Shown piece after piece: positions 31,014 to 42,689 of a stretch of DNA of 64,000 nucleotides (position 1 is the first letter of the stretch; the number at the start of each line of letters is the position of its first letter). A program made the position numbers and the translations under genes. This DNA is from Ianthella basta. Its lineage: Eukaryota > Porifera > Demospongiae > Verongiida > Ianthellidae. Where the stretch lies: contig OZ025869.1 of NCBI GenBank assembly GCA_964019415.1, forward strand, positions 8,721,214 to 8,785,213, in the 5' to 3' direction. The notes beneath the pieces are model-generated. The model searched no databases. It had not been told where the DNA came from and saw only the letters and a program-made list of their open reading frames with translations.

Positions 31014-32265
31014 TTATAAAACGTCAACGAACTTATTTAAGAGAACTTCAATAGCTGCTTGCTGCATTTCTTCTCCCCTACGCTTATTGTCTTCACTCTT
31101 TTTCACCTGAGCCACTTTCTCTTGTGCTTAAGTTACTCTAATAGCATCGAGGTCTCTCTTGGATGAAATATTGTCAAGCAACTGATTTAGTTTGGAGTGA
31201 CAGTGCACCAGAATAACTGCATGTCCATGTGCGTGAAAGCAATCACCATGGCAGGCTTTCTGGTTGTGCTTGAAAATGGCTGCTTTGCTTCCCGTTAAGG
31301 TCTAAATACTGAAGGATGGATGGGGTCCACTTTTCCTACCAGTCTTTCACTGCTGTTTTGACAGTATCCTTCATTAGGATAAGGTCCATCTCTTGTTCAT
31401 GCTGCATGGATAAGTGAAAGGGTATATATACTTGTACTTTGGGTTGAACTTTGAAATAAGTTTCACTAATGGATCTGCCATTAAAAATCTAACTTCAGCT
31501 TCTTTAGCCGGAGGACCTGCAAGTGTACTTCTACGTTGGAGAACGTCAAACTGCAAGCCATGCATGAGTAGTTCAAGATTTAGATCTCTCATCCTTTCCT
31601 CAGCTGATCCAAATAATCAACCACTTCCTCTCTGTCGGGTTTCCATAATGGGATCTCTAAGTTTACCTGTGCAGACCACGTGCGTAACTGCTCTAGACGC
31701 TTTTGGAAGAAGGCAAAGATGACGATTGGAGACTTGAGACGGTCAGAGTGAGGGCTACGTACGTTCATAATCCAATATGATGGCGAAAAAACAGTAACTT
31801 ACTGTACACCAACATTATAAAATTGCAATAACCATGTTAAACTGTCATGCACCGTACAGAAAAGTACAAGTACAAGAAACTATAAGTCAAGTGTTTTCAG
31901 GTTCAGCTGCAGCAGTCGTCCTTGTCTTCCGGCACACCTCGTCAACCGTGTTTCTCATGTCTTTATCAGCACTCTGCTGAGCCTCCAGCCGTTGCAACAG
32001 GAAGTGCTGCATACACACAGCTCAAACACAAATGGCTCTCCATTGCTGGCGTCTTGTCAGGTGTTCTCTGCGGAGCAAACTCCACCATTGACATCAATTA
32101 TTTCCGCGTTGAAAGTCCTCTTTGTCTTACCCCATGCAACCATGACTTTCTCCCCAACCGCAATGGTGCCATTCTTGATTGCGCTTCTCTTAACCAAAGA
32201 GGTTGTCCCCTTGGACCTTCCATCGCTCCACCGCACAAGCAACTTTTCCATCTCGACTGACTGAC
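31014..32265 (-). other. Unidentified spliced-looking minus-strand exons upstream of the Mutator-like gene
   Basis: Three open blocks: 32057-32251 starts with Met and encodes a 64-residue piece (KLLVRWSDGRSKG, GEKVMVAWGKTKRTFNAEI) resembling the small beta-rich N-terminal module of BEN-type or element-encoded proteins. About 31890-31990 encodes RLEAQQSADKDMRNTVDE, coiled-coil like. 31014-31131 encodes VKKSEDNKRRGEEMQQAAIE ending at TAA. Splice joints could not be settled. They may belong to a protein partner of the Mutator-like element or to a separate gene. Confidence 0.3.
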
Positions 32266-32385
32266 TTGACTGACTCGCAAAGGGCAGGATCGAAGCTGAA
32301 ACCAGATATGGTGAATCAAGTTGGAACGGCTACGTGTTTATAACAAACACACTCGAGGTGCAAGATTATTACGCAGGATAGTTCC

Positions 32386-32475
32386 ACCAATCAAATTACC
32401 GTCTAATATTACACTTTGGTCCATTTCAAAAGGGACCAAAGTGTATAATATTTAACGGTAATCTGATTGGTTGAA
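32386..32475. mobile_element. Short hairpin MITE
   Basis: Arms ccaatcaaattaccgt...acactttggtcc and ggaccaaagtgt...acggtaatctgattgg are complementary with a loop of about 9 bases. It lies directly upstream of the Tc1/mariner remnant and could be its terminal structure or an independent insertion. Confidence 0.7.
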
Positions 32476-32564
32476 ACCTGTTCAACAGTATCCTCCCTAA
32501 TACTATAAGAATTAAATGATTGTGTAATTCACCAACTTTGGTTTGCAAGTGTGACTGACGGAGA

Positions 32565-33175
32565 AGATGCCTTTAACCAACTATTAGAGAGAAAGAGCTG
32601 TTGCGCTATGGGCCCAGTCTAGACGCAAAGCAACGATTTCAGCGATTAAGAGAGACCTGGCCTTGGAAGGGATTATTGCCACTCACAAGACAGTTGGGAA
32701 CACAATTGGTGTGCAACAGGCGGTGTGTGTGACCGTCCAAGGAGTGGGCCTCCGACGAAAGTACCTGAAGCCCAATACCACTGCATCGATGACGCGATGA
32801 CCCATGATGACGAGCTGATTGCTTCTTCTTTGAAGGACATTCTAAACAAGAAGTTTGGTGCAGAGAATGTGAAGTATGGTACAAGAACCATTGCTAGGCT
32901 GCGCAATGAACTTGGTTAGACATTCACTATGGCAAGATATTGTCAGGCAATTCATGATCCCAACAAGAAGAGACTTGCATGGTGTAAACAGTGCTTGGAT
33001 GAGAATGAGCGTTTTGAAAATGTCATATTCACAGACGAGTCCACTTTTCAACTGGAGAGCCACCGCAGAGATGGCTACCGTACATCGACCACTTGCAAAA
33101 GGTCATGCCCATTGTCGTCCAGGAAGAGGGACGCCCTTCAGGACACTGATGAACTATGTATCTTATTCTAAGGAA
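32565..33175 (+). pseudogene. Tc1/mariner-type transposase remnant
   Basis: Across different frames it encodes a start-like MPLTN, then a helix-turn-helix-like stretch (KFGAENVKYGTRTIARLRNE), then ARYCQAIHDPNKKRLAWCKQ, ENERFENVIFTDESTFQLES and HRRDGY. VIFTDEST is the family motif around the second catalytic Asp. Several stops and frame changes occur and the C-terminal D/E box is not found. Inactive. Confidence 0.75.
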
Positions 33176-33566
33176 GAACAGTTTACTGTGTGTGCTAATG
33201 TAATATAATGTTAAAATTGTGACTCAGTGTGATGCGAGTGTATTGCTTCATTTCATTGAATATTAATTATTATGATTGGATGACACTTGACCTTTTGCGT
33301 TGTTAAATAAACATTGCACTGTTATGTATAAACATTGCGGTGAACCAGTCGGATACCATATTGATTAGTCTTGTGCGCGAAGTCGAAAAGATGTTGGGGC
33401 TAGACGACCGCTGGAACACAAGGTCTGCTGATGATTACGAGAGCGTCCTGTCATACACAGATTAACCGATTTCATTGTGATATCGTATGCAAGTTTTCTC
33501 TCTCCGGGGGGGGCAAGTAAGTACTACATACGTATGTACGTACATGGGTGCCAAGTTCTCTCTCCG

Positions 33567-33961
33567 CGGGTGCCAAGTGAGCACTCTGCGGGTGCCAAGC
33601 GAGCACTCTGAGGGTGCCAAGTGAACACTCTGAGGGTGCCAAGCGAGCACTGTGAGGGTGCCAAGTGAGCACTCTGAGGGCGCCAAGCGAGCACTCTGAG
33701 GGCGCCAAGTGAGCACTGTGAGGGCGCCAAGCGAGCACTCTGAGGGCGCCAAGCGAGCACTCTGAGGGCGCCAAGCGAGCACTCTGAGGGCGCCAAGCGA
33801 GCACTCTGAGGGCGCCAAGCGAGCACTCTGAGGCGCCAAGCGAGCACTCTGAGGGCGCCAAGCGAGCACTCTGAGGCGCCAAGCGAGCACTCTGAGGGCG
33901 CCAAGCGAGCACTCTGAGGGTGCCAAGCGAGCACTCTGAGGGTGCCAAGTGAGCACTCCGC
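33567..33961. repeat. 22-bp minisatellite, about 18 units
   Basis: The unit is gagcactctgagggcgccaa plus gc; two units are 21 bp (one G lost) and several carry T for C at fixed positions. Left-flank units are more diverged. Because 22 is not a multiple of 3, all three minus frames stay open and cycle the same peptide, which gives three overlapping false open frames of over 130 codons. Confidence 0.97.
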
Positions 33962-34169
33962 AGGACGTTCATGGTAACCAATGACTTGCCGCTCAGCTAT
34001 ACGCGGATACCAAGCGCGGCAAGCCTTGTGACATGTACATCATACTCTTGAAAAATAGGGCTACATCCTTCACTTGTTTGGTGTCATAGCATCTGAAGTC
34101 TGGGAAAGTTTGGTTTGGATTCATGGCCTTGCGCAGGAGGAGGTCACGGACAACCGTTTTGTACTTCTC

Positions 34170-34225
34170 TTTATATATACTAGTAGGGAAGCTCGCCTTC
34201 GGCGGGCTTCCCTGCTATGGCATGC
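34170..34225. other. GC-rich hairpin near Helitron fragment
   Basis: gggaagctcgcc-ttc-ggcgggcttccc forms a strong stem-loop preceded by tatatatactagta. Helitrons carry a subterminal hairpin near their 3' end, and a Helitron fragment follows at once, but no CTRR terminus was identified. Confidence 0.35.
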
Positions 34226-34296
34226 CTGCGAAGGCTACCCGGCACCAGCATGGTGATGCCAGCTACTCAGTTGCAAGCGTGCTGACAACGGCAATG

Positions 34297-34660
34297 TCAA
34301 ATGCCAGCATTGTACATCAGTGTGTCATACAGACTGACAATGATTCTAAGTAGAATTTTAAGATGTTGTGGTGCACCTATGCAAATGAGTGCAAGATACG
34401 TTGCACTCAGTTGCACAATAATGTCCAAATTTGAGGATGTCTCTCCGGGAACCAATGCAGCAACTTCAGATTGCACGGGCAGATTGTACTTACGACAGTG
34501 CTCTTCAGAGGGCTTTAACCTTTTATCCCCATGGAGCACTACTTGCACATTCTGCTGTGCAGTAAGTTCAGCAGCAGCTCTAAACGACTGTATGTAGCTG
34601 TTGACTTCATGAAGCATGTCTTGCAACTGATGCAGTATAGGGGCATCCAAACTTCAGACT
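34297..34660 (-). pseudogene. Helitron-like helicase N-terminal fragment
   Basis: The minus strand encodes APILHQLQDMLHEVNSYIQS, FRAAAEL, VVLHGDKRLKPSEEHCRKYN, then LPVQSEVAALVPG and LDIIVQL. This matches the segment just ahead of the helicase in animal Helitrons (LQ..LH..NP......A.E, D+RP.GEH...YN.P...EVA.). No Rep or helicase motifs remain around it. Confidence 0.7.
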
Positions 34661-34779
34661 GCAAGGAGTTTACGGCAACCACTCCTAGTCTCACACTAGC
34701 CAGACCACTTTTACATGATGATGTCATGGTTGGGGAGGTAGAGTCTGGTGAATAGCCTATACTGTTTTGTTCTGAGTGA

Positions 34780-35400
34780 GCACAACCAGGAAGTGGCTTT
34801 CACACTTCGGTGATGAAAACTGCGTAATAACGTCACATAGTGTCAACTGTGAACGCCAGCTTCAGAAATCGTGTATATAGAGACTGCACTAGTCAAGGTC
34901 GCCAATGGATAACATATATATTAAGTAAATATCTACCTATCTATATCATGTATGTCAATGTATAGGCAGACTTCCTTTCTTTCGTGCAACTTAGTGCATG
35001 CTGTACACTGTTTACCTTCACACAGGTAGCAGGTAGCCCATTTGGTTGCAGCCATACCTTTAAGCAATAGTGTACCACTTTATAATTGCATCAATGCATT
35101 TAAGAGTTTTCCTGTATCCCACATTCGCAGTTTCATATGCTAAATGGAACAATCCCACTTCAAGTTCAAATATAATTTCAGCAAGATATGTATCACACTG
35201 CAGTGATATATAATTACTGTATGCATGTGTTCTGCTGTCTCAGATGTGAGTAGTGTTGTTTGGGATCACTAGAAGTATGATTTTAAGGAACCTTTGTTTC
35301 AGACATTAATCATTCAATCAGTCAACCAGAATTGTGCACCCTTATGAGGAGCGAATCGATGCTCCTCTACAGGAAGTATTCCAAGCCACTTCCAAGCCAT
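34780..35400. other. No recognised gene
   Basis: AT-rich sequence with only short frames; no terminal repeats or splice-framed conserved peptide seen. Confidence 0.4.
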
Positions 35401-35792
35401 TCCAGAGCTAGGGGATGTGTATAATGTACCCACTGCTCAAGTAGCTTTTCTTTGCTGGCTTCTCCCATTGTGTCCTATCCTTGTTGCTCATTTTCTGTTT
35501 CTTCGGCTGCTCCGGTGGTTCATCTTCTGGATTGGCATTGACATCTAAAGCTAAACGTTTTCTGGTGGTCTTGGGGTTCTCCAGATGATTACGCATGCCT
35601 GACATCTAAAAGTAAGCATGGAGACCACCCATCAACAGATTGATTGTGATTTTACAGATTGTCTTTCTTATATATAATAATTATAATTGTTCTTATTAGA
35701 TAAGCAAGAAGATTAACTCAAAAGGAAACGCAAAAGCTACAAAAACAGCACAAAAGCTACGTTTATCGGTTAAGCTAGTGTTGTGCAAGAAC

Positions 35793-36390
35793 CTAAATGG
35801 GGTAGATGGCAGCAATATATGCAATGATGTTTTCCAGGGCATCACTGGTGCTCTTGGCAAACCTTTCGCGCCACATAAATGCATCAAGATAAGATGGTAA
35901 TTGCTCAGCTGCCACCCCCTTCATCCTCTTCAGTTTCAATTTTGATCTTGCCCAGTATGACTCAACATTTGGGTGTGTACCCATTTGCCAAGACAAACTC
36001 TACTGAATGATTTGACTGTCAGATGCTGGCTGACATTTGGCAGTGACTGTACACGGTTGTATGCCGCCTATTCATCTGACCAGATGGTGGTGTTTGGCTG
36101 TACGTGGCGTTGAATTATTGACAAAAGTGTCGCTGCTGTCCTGTCTGGCTCCAGTTCCATATACCCCACGGATGACGTAGTGGAGGTATCCACCATTCCA
36201 AACACCTGTAACTCACGAGTTGTGGCTCTTCCTCTGTGATACTAAAGAGAATGCAGCTGTTAAATGTTTATGATTATAATCACAGCATTGCAGGAAGTGA
36301 TTAAATTACCTTTGTTTTGTGCCTGAAGGGGTTTCATCAATTTGCAGTATCTTCCCCACTCACCCAAATTACGACTTTATGTGGCAAAAG
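35793..36390 (-). pseudogene. ISXO2/Merlin-like transposase remnant
   Basis: Minus-strand pieces in order: GKILQIDET (first catalytic Asp region, about 36310-36360), GRATTRELQVFGMVDTSTTS, VGYMELEPDRTAATLLSIIQ, NTTIWSDE (second Asp), then in 35793-35996 THPNVESYWARSKLKLKRMK and LPSYLDAFMWRERF. This is the IS1595/IS1016 (Merlin) catalytic domain. A stop follows WSDE, and the gap between pieces 1 and 2 looks like a small intron or insertion (36240-36310). Inactive. Confidence 0.8.
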
Positions 36391-36467
36391 GTCTTGATAA
36401 GTGACCTGTAAGTGAAGGAAGTAGACAGCTTTATGGACTATGCATAAAACTACATATTATTTACTAC

Positions 36468-37640
36468 TTACCCTCTGTGTTCTTGTTCCTGCAATGCTCT
36501 GATTCGCTCCGCCATGTCTGCTTCTTCTACCACCAATTTCTCAAGTTTGGCCCCCTCTTTGCTGTTGAATTCTGGACTGCATGCGCTGTTTTGGGCGGCC
36601 AGACCCTCCACGTACCCCTGTACTTTCCTGCTCTGAATAATCATCCTCAGAAGAGCTATTCGATCGAGGTGGACTGTGAGCGACAACAGATGCTTCCGAG
36701 TCCGTATGGTCATTGGGGGTTGGTGAGGAATCCGCAAAAGGCAGAGATGAATCTTCCCAACCTAGCGAGGAATCCTCCAAATCTTGTGATGAATCCTCGT
36801 CAGCGCTACTGGCTTTGCCAAAAGGTCCAAAATTAGCTAAAACTTAGTCTGTACAGTAACACTTCTTTTCTTGCGCTACTACCGGATGTCATTTTGACAA
36901 GGGGTGGTATCCGTGATTATACTACATTTTACGGATAATTTTATCAATGTGTGAATAGCTGCATTCGAAAGGGGCTGGACCACGAATAGAGAACTAATAT
37001 TGATTGGGGATTTACCTCATTAAACACATTCTGCCGTTCAAGAGCTACAAGATGATAGCAAACATTCCTGGATCCGCTGTACGTTCGTTTGGGAAAAATT
37101 GCAAAAACAGTCCATTGTAAAGGATTGTTTTAGATATGGTGGGGGTAGGAGGGTTAAGGTGAGTGACTTCAGATGATGCCCTCTATTACTTGAAACGATA
37201 TCTTTTATGAGTTCATCTTCCACTTCATCTGTGTAAAATAGCAGGGCTGTGCCATAGTATTCTTTTCCCTATCTCCATCACTTGGTCTGAGAACCCAGTG
37301 ATAGATGCACTCGATTTTGATGCTTCCATTATCCCCATGCCATGCCGCAGAATGGCTTGGGACAAGACATGAATTGCCAAGGTCTTGTGGAGGTCAGGTG
37401 ATAAGTTTCGCTAAGATACTGAGGGCTTTGGACAGTTTGAGGAACATGTCATCTCTGACTATTGTTGCCATGGTATCTGGAACTGCAGTGTCTGTTTTTC
37501 TTTTAGTCTCAGCTGATGGGCACAAGGGCATGACAGCCCACCCCCTGTGTCTCAGCTCTATTTGTTTCCTGTACGCACCTTTTTGTAAGTTGCCTCTGGG
37601 CTTGGCAGGGGCAGGCTGTTGCTTCTGCTTGCGGGCCAAA
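36468..37640 (-). other. Unidentified minus-strand open segments
   Basis: Two overlapping frames at 36468-36780 (Ser/Glu/Asp-rich, then a helical MAERIRALQEQE), and frames at 37038-37223 and 37394-37639 (basic KQKQQPAPAKPRGNLQKG). None matches a family I know. Position upstream of the ISXO2-like gene suggests the first could be an element-associated N-terminal exon. Confidence 0.2.
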
Positions 37641-37789
37641 GCAGATGCATGTGCACTCTGCTCAGGTAGGTCACTGAGGTAGCCATAGCATAATTTTGTA
37701 GGTAGTCCCCAGATCCATCTTTCACTGGTAGCAGCCCATGTTGCACAAGTGTGACTGGGTACTACTGTACTACTGTACTAAAAATGTAA

Positions 37790-39253
37790 TACTCTGTCTT
37801 ACTATTCCATCAATCAACCAAGATCCTCCTTCCGCTCGTAGGGACTTCGCTTCTTGGCCTCTGCCTTTTACCCGTGGCGTTGACAAGTCCCACGCCAATA
37901 ATTGATGTACTGAAGATTCTGAAATACAAGTTTCTAAATTGGCACGACTGCTTTACACTGTAAAAGGAAGGATTAACAGGAACCAAAACAACAAAGAATT
38001 GCCAAAGGATGGTGGCATCTGCCATTTTTGTATAGCCTATGCAGCCAATGGGGTACTGAAATACTAGAGGAAATTATGCGCATACAATTTCCTGATAAAT
38101 TTCATGATTCTGTGATTCGCATTTCTTTCTTTGTCACCTCCCTCTGCCTGTACTTCGCAGATGTAGCTGCTGCTCATTGGGTTGTGGGCAATTACATGAA
38201 GTGTGACATCAAATTTGAAATTGGACGTAAGAATAGAACATCTACTTGCTTTCCTGGATCCAAAAATGCAGTGTTCCCTGTTTTCACGAAGCGGGTTAGT
38301 CGAGCCAGGTTTCTGAAACAGCCAGAATGTCAGGGTGGACAGAGGACACTAAACAGGCAATGTCGTCAGAATGACGAATGAGGCTCTGGGCGTTCAGGTG
38401 CACGTTTTGTAGCATCCTGTTCTCACTTTTTGGCTGGAGCAGCTGGTCCTGGATTCCTTTTGACGTCACCGAAGTGGGAGGGTTGTGCGGCCACGAACAA
38501 GAAACTGGAGGATAGAGAACTGCCACCGTCGTCTTCTTACCCACTCGCGCAGGTACAAAAAGGTACCAAGTACACTGTAGCGAGGCAGCAGGGATGTAGA
38601 GAAGCTTGTTGACCAATCCAATAGTACGTTGAGACAATGCTGTAAAGCCATTCTGCTATCAGCTGTGCTAGGACCTGCAGGTAGATTTTGATCTGAAGTA
38701 AATGTACACACGCAGCATACTTAACCACACCCACTCAATTGCACACATGTACACATGTACATGCCAGTCTATAGCAAGCTACATAGACCCTCTCTGTTTA
38801 GGTTGCTTGAACTCTTGGGGCACTGTGGCAAATGTAATTTCTTGTGACTGCTGTTGCTGCCTCTAAAATGCCAACATTCTGTGATCAAAGTATTGCCGAA
38901 CTAGAAATTTTATGTTGCTAGTGAATTTGCTAAGCATTTTTAAAAGTATATATGGCATGATTTGCTCCACAGACTTGGTGTGGTACCTTTAGAAAGGAGT
39001 ACCACTGGTATGAAATTTACTTTGCCAGTTCCCTGTCCTTCCTTGGGTCATCAATCACCATACCGAGAGTTGTCATACCAGCAAACCTGTAGGTGCGTGC
39101 GTCAGTAATGATGCTGAAGAAGTTGGTGTTTTGGGTGCCAGCCACAGATAGGGCAGCTTTTGTTGCCCTGGTTTTGCCGCAGCAAACTTGTCCATAAATA
39201 CTCATCACCATCAGCAATGCTGGGATGATCTCTGAGAAGTCCAGCAGTACCTT
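37790..39253. repeat. Recent tandem duplication, copy 1
   Basis: Nearly identical over about 1.46 kb to 39841-41302 (offset 2,054 bp near 38028/40082). Differences are scattered single bases (for example gcctatgc/gcttatgc, gcttgaact/gcttaaact), a small indel near 38945 and an 8-base deletion in copy 2. Both copies start at the shared aatactctgtcttactattc. Confidence 0.95.
38296..38430 (-). pseudogene. LINE endonuclease fragment (copy 1)
   Basis: The minus strand encodes VHLNAQSLIRHSDDIACLVS, HPDILAVSETWLD, the opening of the APE-type endonuclease of CR1/L2-like LINEs (NA.SL...+..L....PDI....ETWL). The frame ends at TAA directly after. The copy-2 equivalent is 40350-40484 and identical in this segment. 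Confidence 0.65.
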
Positions 39254-39277
39254 CGCACCACACACGTAATCCACTTG
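39017..39277 (-). pseudogene. P-loop ATPase fragment, intact Walker motifs (copy 1)
   Basis: The minus strand encodes a hydrophobic strand leading into GQVCCGKTRATKAALS (Walker A, GxxxxGKT) and later TTLGMVIDDP (Walker B-like). The family is not recognised with certainty; similar modules occur in helicase/primase-like proteins of large mobile elements. No start Met or C-terminal domain was found, so it is a fragment or an exon. Confidence 0.45.
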
Positions 39278-39670
39278 ATCTTCCTGTAAGCATAAGGAAT
39301 AAACTGGATGTCATAACTAGGGTGTAATATTTGGTATACAGTACGAAGTGCATTACATTGAACCTGGTCTAAAAATCCATCTGACGATTGAGTAGGCAAC
39401 AAGACATAAGGTGAAACTGACTGGAAAGAGTAATTGATTGTAAACTGAGATTGAATTTCCTGATGTGAATGGCTGGAAGGTACACCTTGCATGTTCTAAA
39501 AAGTATTGAAAGTATTCCATGTGTAACCTTCATGACTTTCCTCATTAAAGCCTGGTATCAGCTGCAAAAATTCATTATGATCACTAAGTATACAGACAAT
39601 TAGACACAATGAAAACTCAGCAGCAACTGTATGTTGAAGTCTGCTCATGCAAGCTGCATCTATTCATGAG

Positions 39671-39972
39671 TTACAATAAGCTCCTAAGTGTAGTAATAAT
39701 GTCTTGCAGTCGAGGTCTCTTGCTGCATGAATACTCAGTTGCTTGAGAAGCCATCTGCTGAATTACATTATACTTGTTGCCACTGGCACTCGCCAATGCT
39801 GTCCTCTCAATGATTCGTCCAAATGAGTAGATATCTGACCCAATACTCTGTCTTACTATTCCATCAATCAACCAAGATCCTCCTTCCGCTCGTAGGGACT
39901 TCGCTTCTTGGCCTCTGCCTTTTACCCGTGGCGTTGACAAGTCCCACGCCAATAATTGATGTACTGAAGATT
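39671..39972 (-). CDS. Kinase-like C-lobe terminal exon
   Basis: After acceptor tgtatttcag the minus strand reads SSVHQLLAWDLSTPRVKG, then GSDIYSFGRIIERT and ECS-KRPRLQDIITTLRSLL before a stop. SDIYSFG is the kinase motif containing the subdomain IX Asp, and KRPRLQDI the subdomain XI Arg region. The activation segment lacks a clear DFG in this exon. Upstream kinase exons were not found. The duplication 37790-37960 holds only the first half, cut within IVRQS, showing this copy (39671-39972) is the complete source. Confidence 0.5.
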
Positions 39973-41302
39973 CTGAAATACAAGTTTCTAAATTGGCACG
40001 ACTGCTTTACACTGTAAAAGGAAGGATTAACAGGAACCAAAACAACAAAGAATTGCCAAAGGATGGTGGCATCTGCCATTTTTGTATAGCTTATGCAGCC
40101 AATGGGGTACTGAAATACTAGAGGAAATTATGCGCATACAATTTCCTGATAAATTTCATGATTCTGTGATTCGCATTTCTTTCTTTGTCACCTCCCTCTG
40201 CCTGTACTTCGCAGATGTAGCTGCTGCTCATTGGGTTGTGGGCAATTACATGAAGTGTGACATCAAATTTGAAATTGGACGTAAGAATAGAACATCTACT
40301 TGCTTTCCTGGATCCAAAAATGCAGTGTTCCCTGTTTTCACGAAGCGGGTTAGTCGAGCCAGGTTTCTGAAACAGCCAGAATGTCAGGGTGGACAGAGGA
40401 CACTAAACAGGCAATGTCGTCAGAATGACGAATGAGGCTCTGGGCGTTCAGGTGCACGTTTTGTAGCATCCTGTTCTCACTTTTTGGCTGGAGCAGCTGG
40501 TCCTGGATTCCTTTTGACGTCACCGAAGTGGGAGGGTTGTGCGGCCACGAACAAGAAACTGGAGGATAGAGAACTGCCACCGTCGTCTTCTTACCCACTC
40601 GCGCAGGTACAAAAAGGTACCAAGTACACTGTAGCGAGGCAGCAGGGATGTAGAGAAGCTTGTTGACCAATCCAATAGTACGTTGAGACAATGCTGTAAA
40701 GCCATTCTGCTATCAGCTGTGCTAGGACCTGCAGGTAGATTTTGATCTGAAGTAAATGTACACACGCAGCATACTTAACCACACCCACTCAATTGCACAC
40801 ATGTACACATGTACATGCCAGTCTATAGCAAGCTACATAGACCCTCTCTGTTTAGGTTGCTTAAACTCTTGGGGCACTGTGGCAAATGTAATTTCTTGTG
40901 ACTGCTGTTGCTGCCTCTAAAATGCCAACATTCTGTGATCAAAGTATTGCCGAACTAGAAATTTTATGTTGCTAGTGAATTTGCTAAGCCTTTTTAAATA
41001 TATATGGCATGATTTGCTCCACAGACTTGGTGTGGTACCTTTAGAAAGGAGTACCACTGGTATGAAATTTACTTTGCCAGTTCCCTGTCCTTCCTTGGGT
41101 CATCAATCACCATACCGAGAGTTGTCATACCAGCAAACCTGTAGGTGCGTGCGTCAGTAATGATGCTGAAGAAGTTGGTGTTTTGGGCGGCAGCCACAGA
41201 TAGGGCAGCTTTTGTTGCCCTGGTTTTGCCGCAGTAAACTTCTCCATAAATACTCATCACCATCAGCAATGATCTCTGAGAAGTCCAGCAGTACCTTCGT
41301 AC
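39841..41302. repeat. Recent tandem duplication, copy 2
   Basis: Counterpart of 37790-39253. The junction at about 39841 lies inside the kinase-like exon, and the right junction follows ccagcagtaccttcg. Confidence 0.95.
41069..41290 (-). pseudogene. P-loop ATPase fragment (copy 2, frame broken)
   Basis: It reads GEVYCGKTRATKAALS, so Walker A is kept, but an 8-base deletion relative to copy 1 just upstream shifts the frame of the preceding strand (DFSEII). Substitutions relative to copy 1 include Gln to Glu and Cys to Tyr in the P-loop. Confidence 0.4.
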
Positions 41303-41621
41303 ATGAGAGTGAACAGGATAGTGATTGTTGAAAATGCGTACACAGAAAGATGTATGACTGTATTTAATCTTTTGCATGTGTATAATCCTGAGTGATGCAT
41401 GCTATGCCACCTTCTTTGTTTCTACACTTTCAACAGCATTAGTTTCTATGGAGTACATGCATTGTTCAAGACTGAGTATCATCCCTTATACATGTATTTC
41501 TACAGTTACTTGTTTTCTGGATAATGCGTCACATCCTTATATATGTGAGTGTTAGCAGTAGAAATCGCACCTTAGCGAGAATTAGCATAAAATGGCCGCC
41601 GAAAACTTTTAAGGTACAAAG

Positions 41622-41930
41622 GTGGCATTCAATGATATTGTTGCAAAGTTTGAACAACTGTGCAGCGATTACGCATGCCATGTACATAATTCACAACACA
41701 ATTCGTACCTTTCGATGGCAGAAGTTGGCCCTGAACTGGTATTTTCCAAGTCCACTAACAGTTCTCGGAACAAGCTTCTCATAGCTGGAAATGTCAGTAT
41801 CCATCCACTAATGGGTTCATTATCACTATACTACACGACGACTGCTGTTATAGTGTTGAAAAACGACAATATGATGGAAAATGAGACGAAACTAGATAAG
41901 ACTGGACAACATGCTGCCATTTTTATTGCT
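41622..41930 (+). other. Unidentified open frame ending in a MITE
   Basis: About 100 codons open from 41622 (no ATG at the start) with no recognisable motif; the frame runs on into the MITE at 41930. A short MAAENF frame and stop lies upstream in the same register. Confidence 0.15.
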
Positions 41931-42521
41931 ACCGTATTTATATCTAATATAGGCGCCGCTCCAATTAAAGTGCCCCCTAAAGTGTACCCTATTTTCCCGT
42001 TCCAATTTTAAGCACCTTGGGCATTGGAAATAATATCAGGCAGCACCTTAATTATTGGAGTAGAATACACTATTCTGCACTATACCGCATGCGCTGAACG
42101 TGAAACAGCGAAATGGCAGCCCTGATGGAATACTTCAACTGCGGCGCTACTTCATTTACATCCACAGAACATGGGAAGAAGATGGATGGGTAAACGGGTC
42201 AAGCGACCAGAGACCAAGGAAGCGCCCACTGGAACCGAGTGGCGCAGGCTGACAAAGATGTCCAGGTGGCACCTGTACTTGCTGATAGCGAGGAGCACAC
42301 AAGTGCCAAGTCCAGTCGATGCCAGTACACCGTGAAACAAAAGCAGCGTGCTGTTCTGTACGCAGGCGCTCAAACGTACTATTCCGCTCTAATACACGTG
42401 CTATGCGCCCTTCTAATTGAAGCGCCCCTTGGTTATTACATATTTTTGGCCGTTCTAATAAGAAGCGCCTTTCAGCGCTGGAATTATTTTAAGGGGCGCC
42501 TATATTAGAAACTGTACGGTA
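41930..42521. mobile_element. 592-bp TIR element, non-autonomous
   Basis: Left end taccgtatttatatctaatataggcgcc is inverted at the right end ggcgcctatattagaaactgtacggta. Inside are further AATTGAAGCGCC/GGCGC modules in both orientations. No open frame of note. Flanking target duplication was not resolved. Confidence 0.7.
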
Positions 42522-42689
42522 TTTTGTATCTTGCGTATGTAAATAAAATGGCGAGGGGTTTTGTTCAACTGACAATTACTCCCCGATAGAAGTGGGGATT
42601 AACTTCAAACTTGTGGAACGTTCGAATGACATGTGGGGCTATCAAAATAGTGCATTTTAACATTTTCACTAAGGTGCGATTTTTACTGG

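Noticed and set aside
33567..33961. Possible CRISPR array
   Set aside because: Direct tandem units without unique spacers in a eukaryotic genome; it is a minisatellite.
33462..33981. Three overlapping minus-strand frames of over 130 codons
   Set aside because: All arise from the 22-bp minisatellite; no start context, no homology.
38028..38381. 117-codon plus frame duplicated at 40082-40435
   Set aside because: Its identity between copies is due to the recent duplication; it overlaps the antisense LINE endonuclease fragment and has no recognisable domain.
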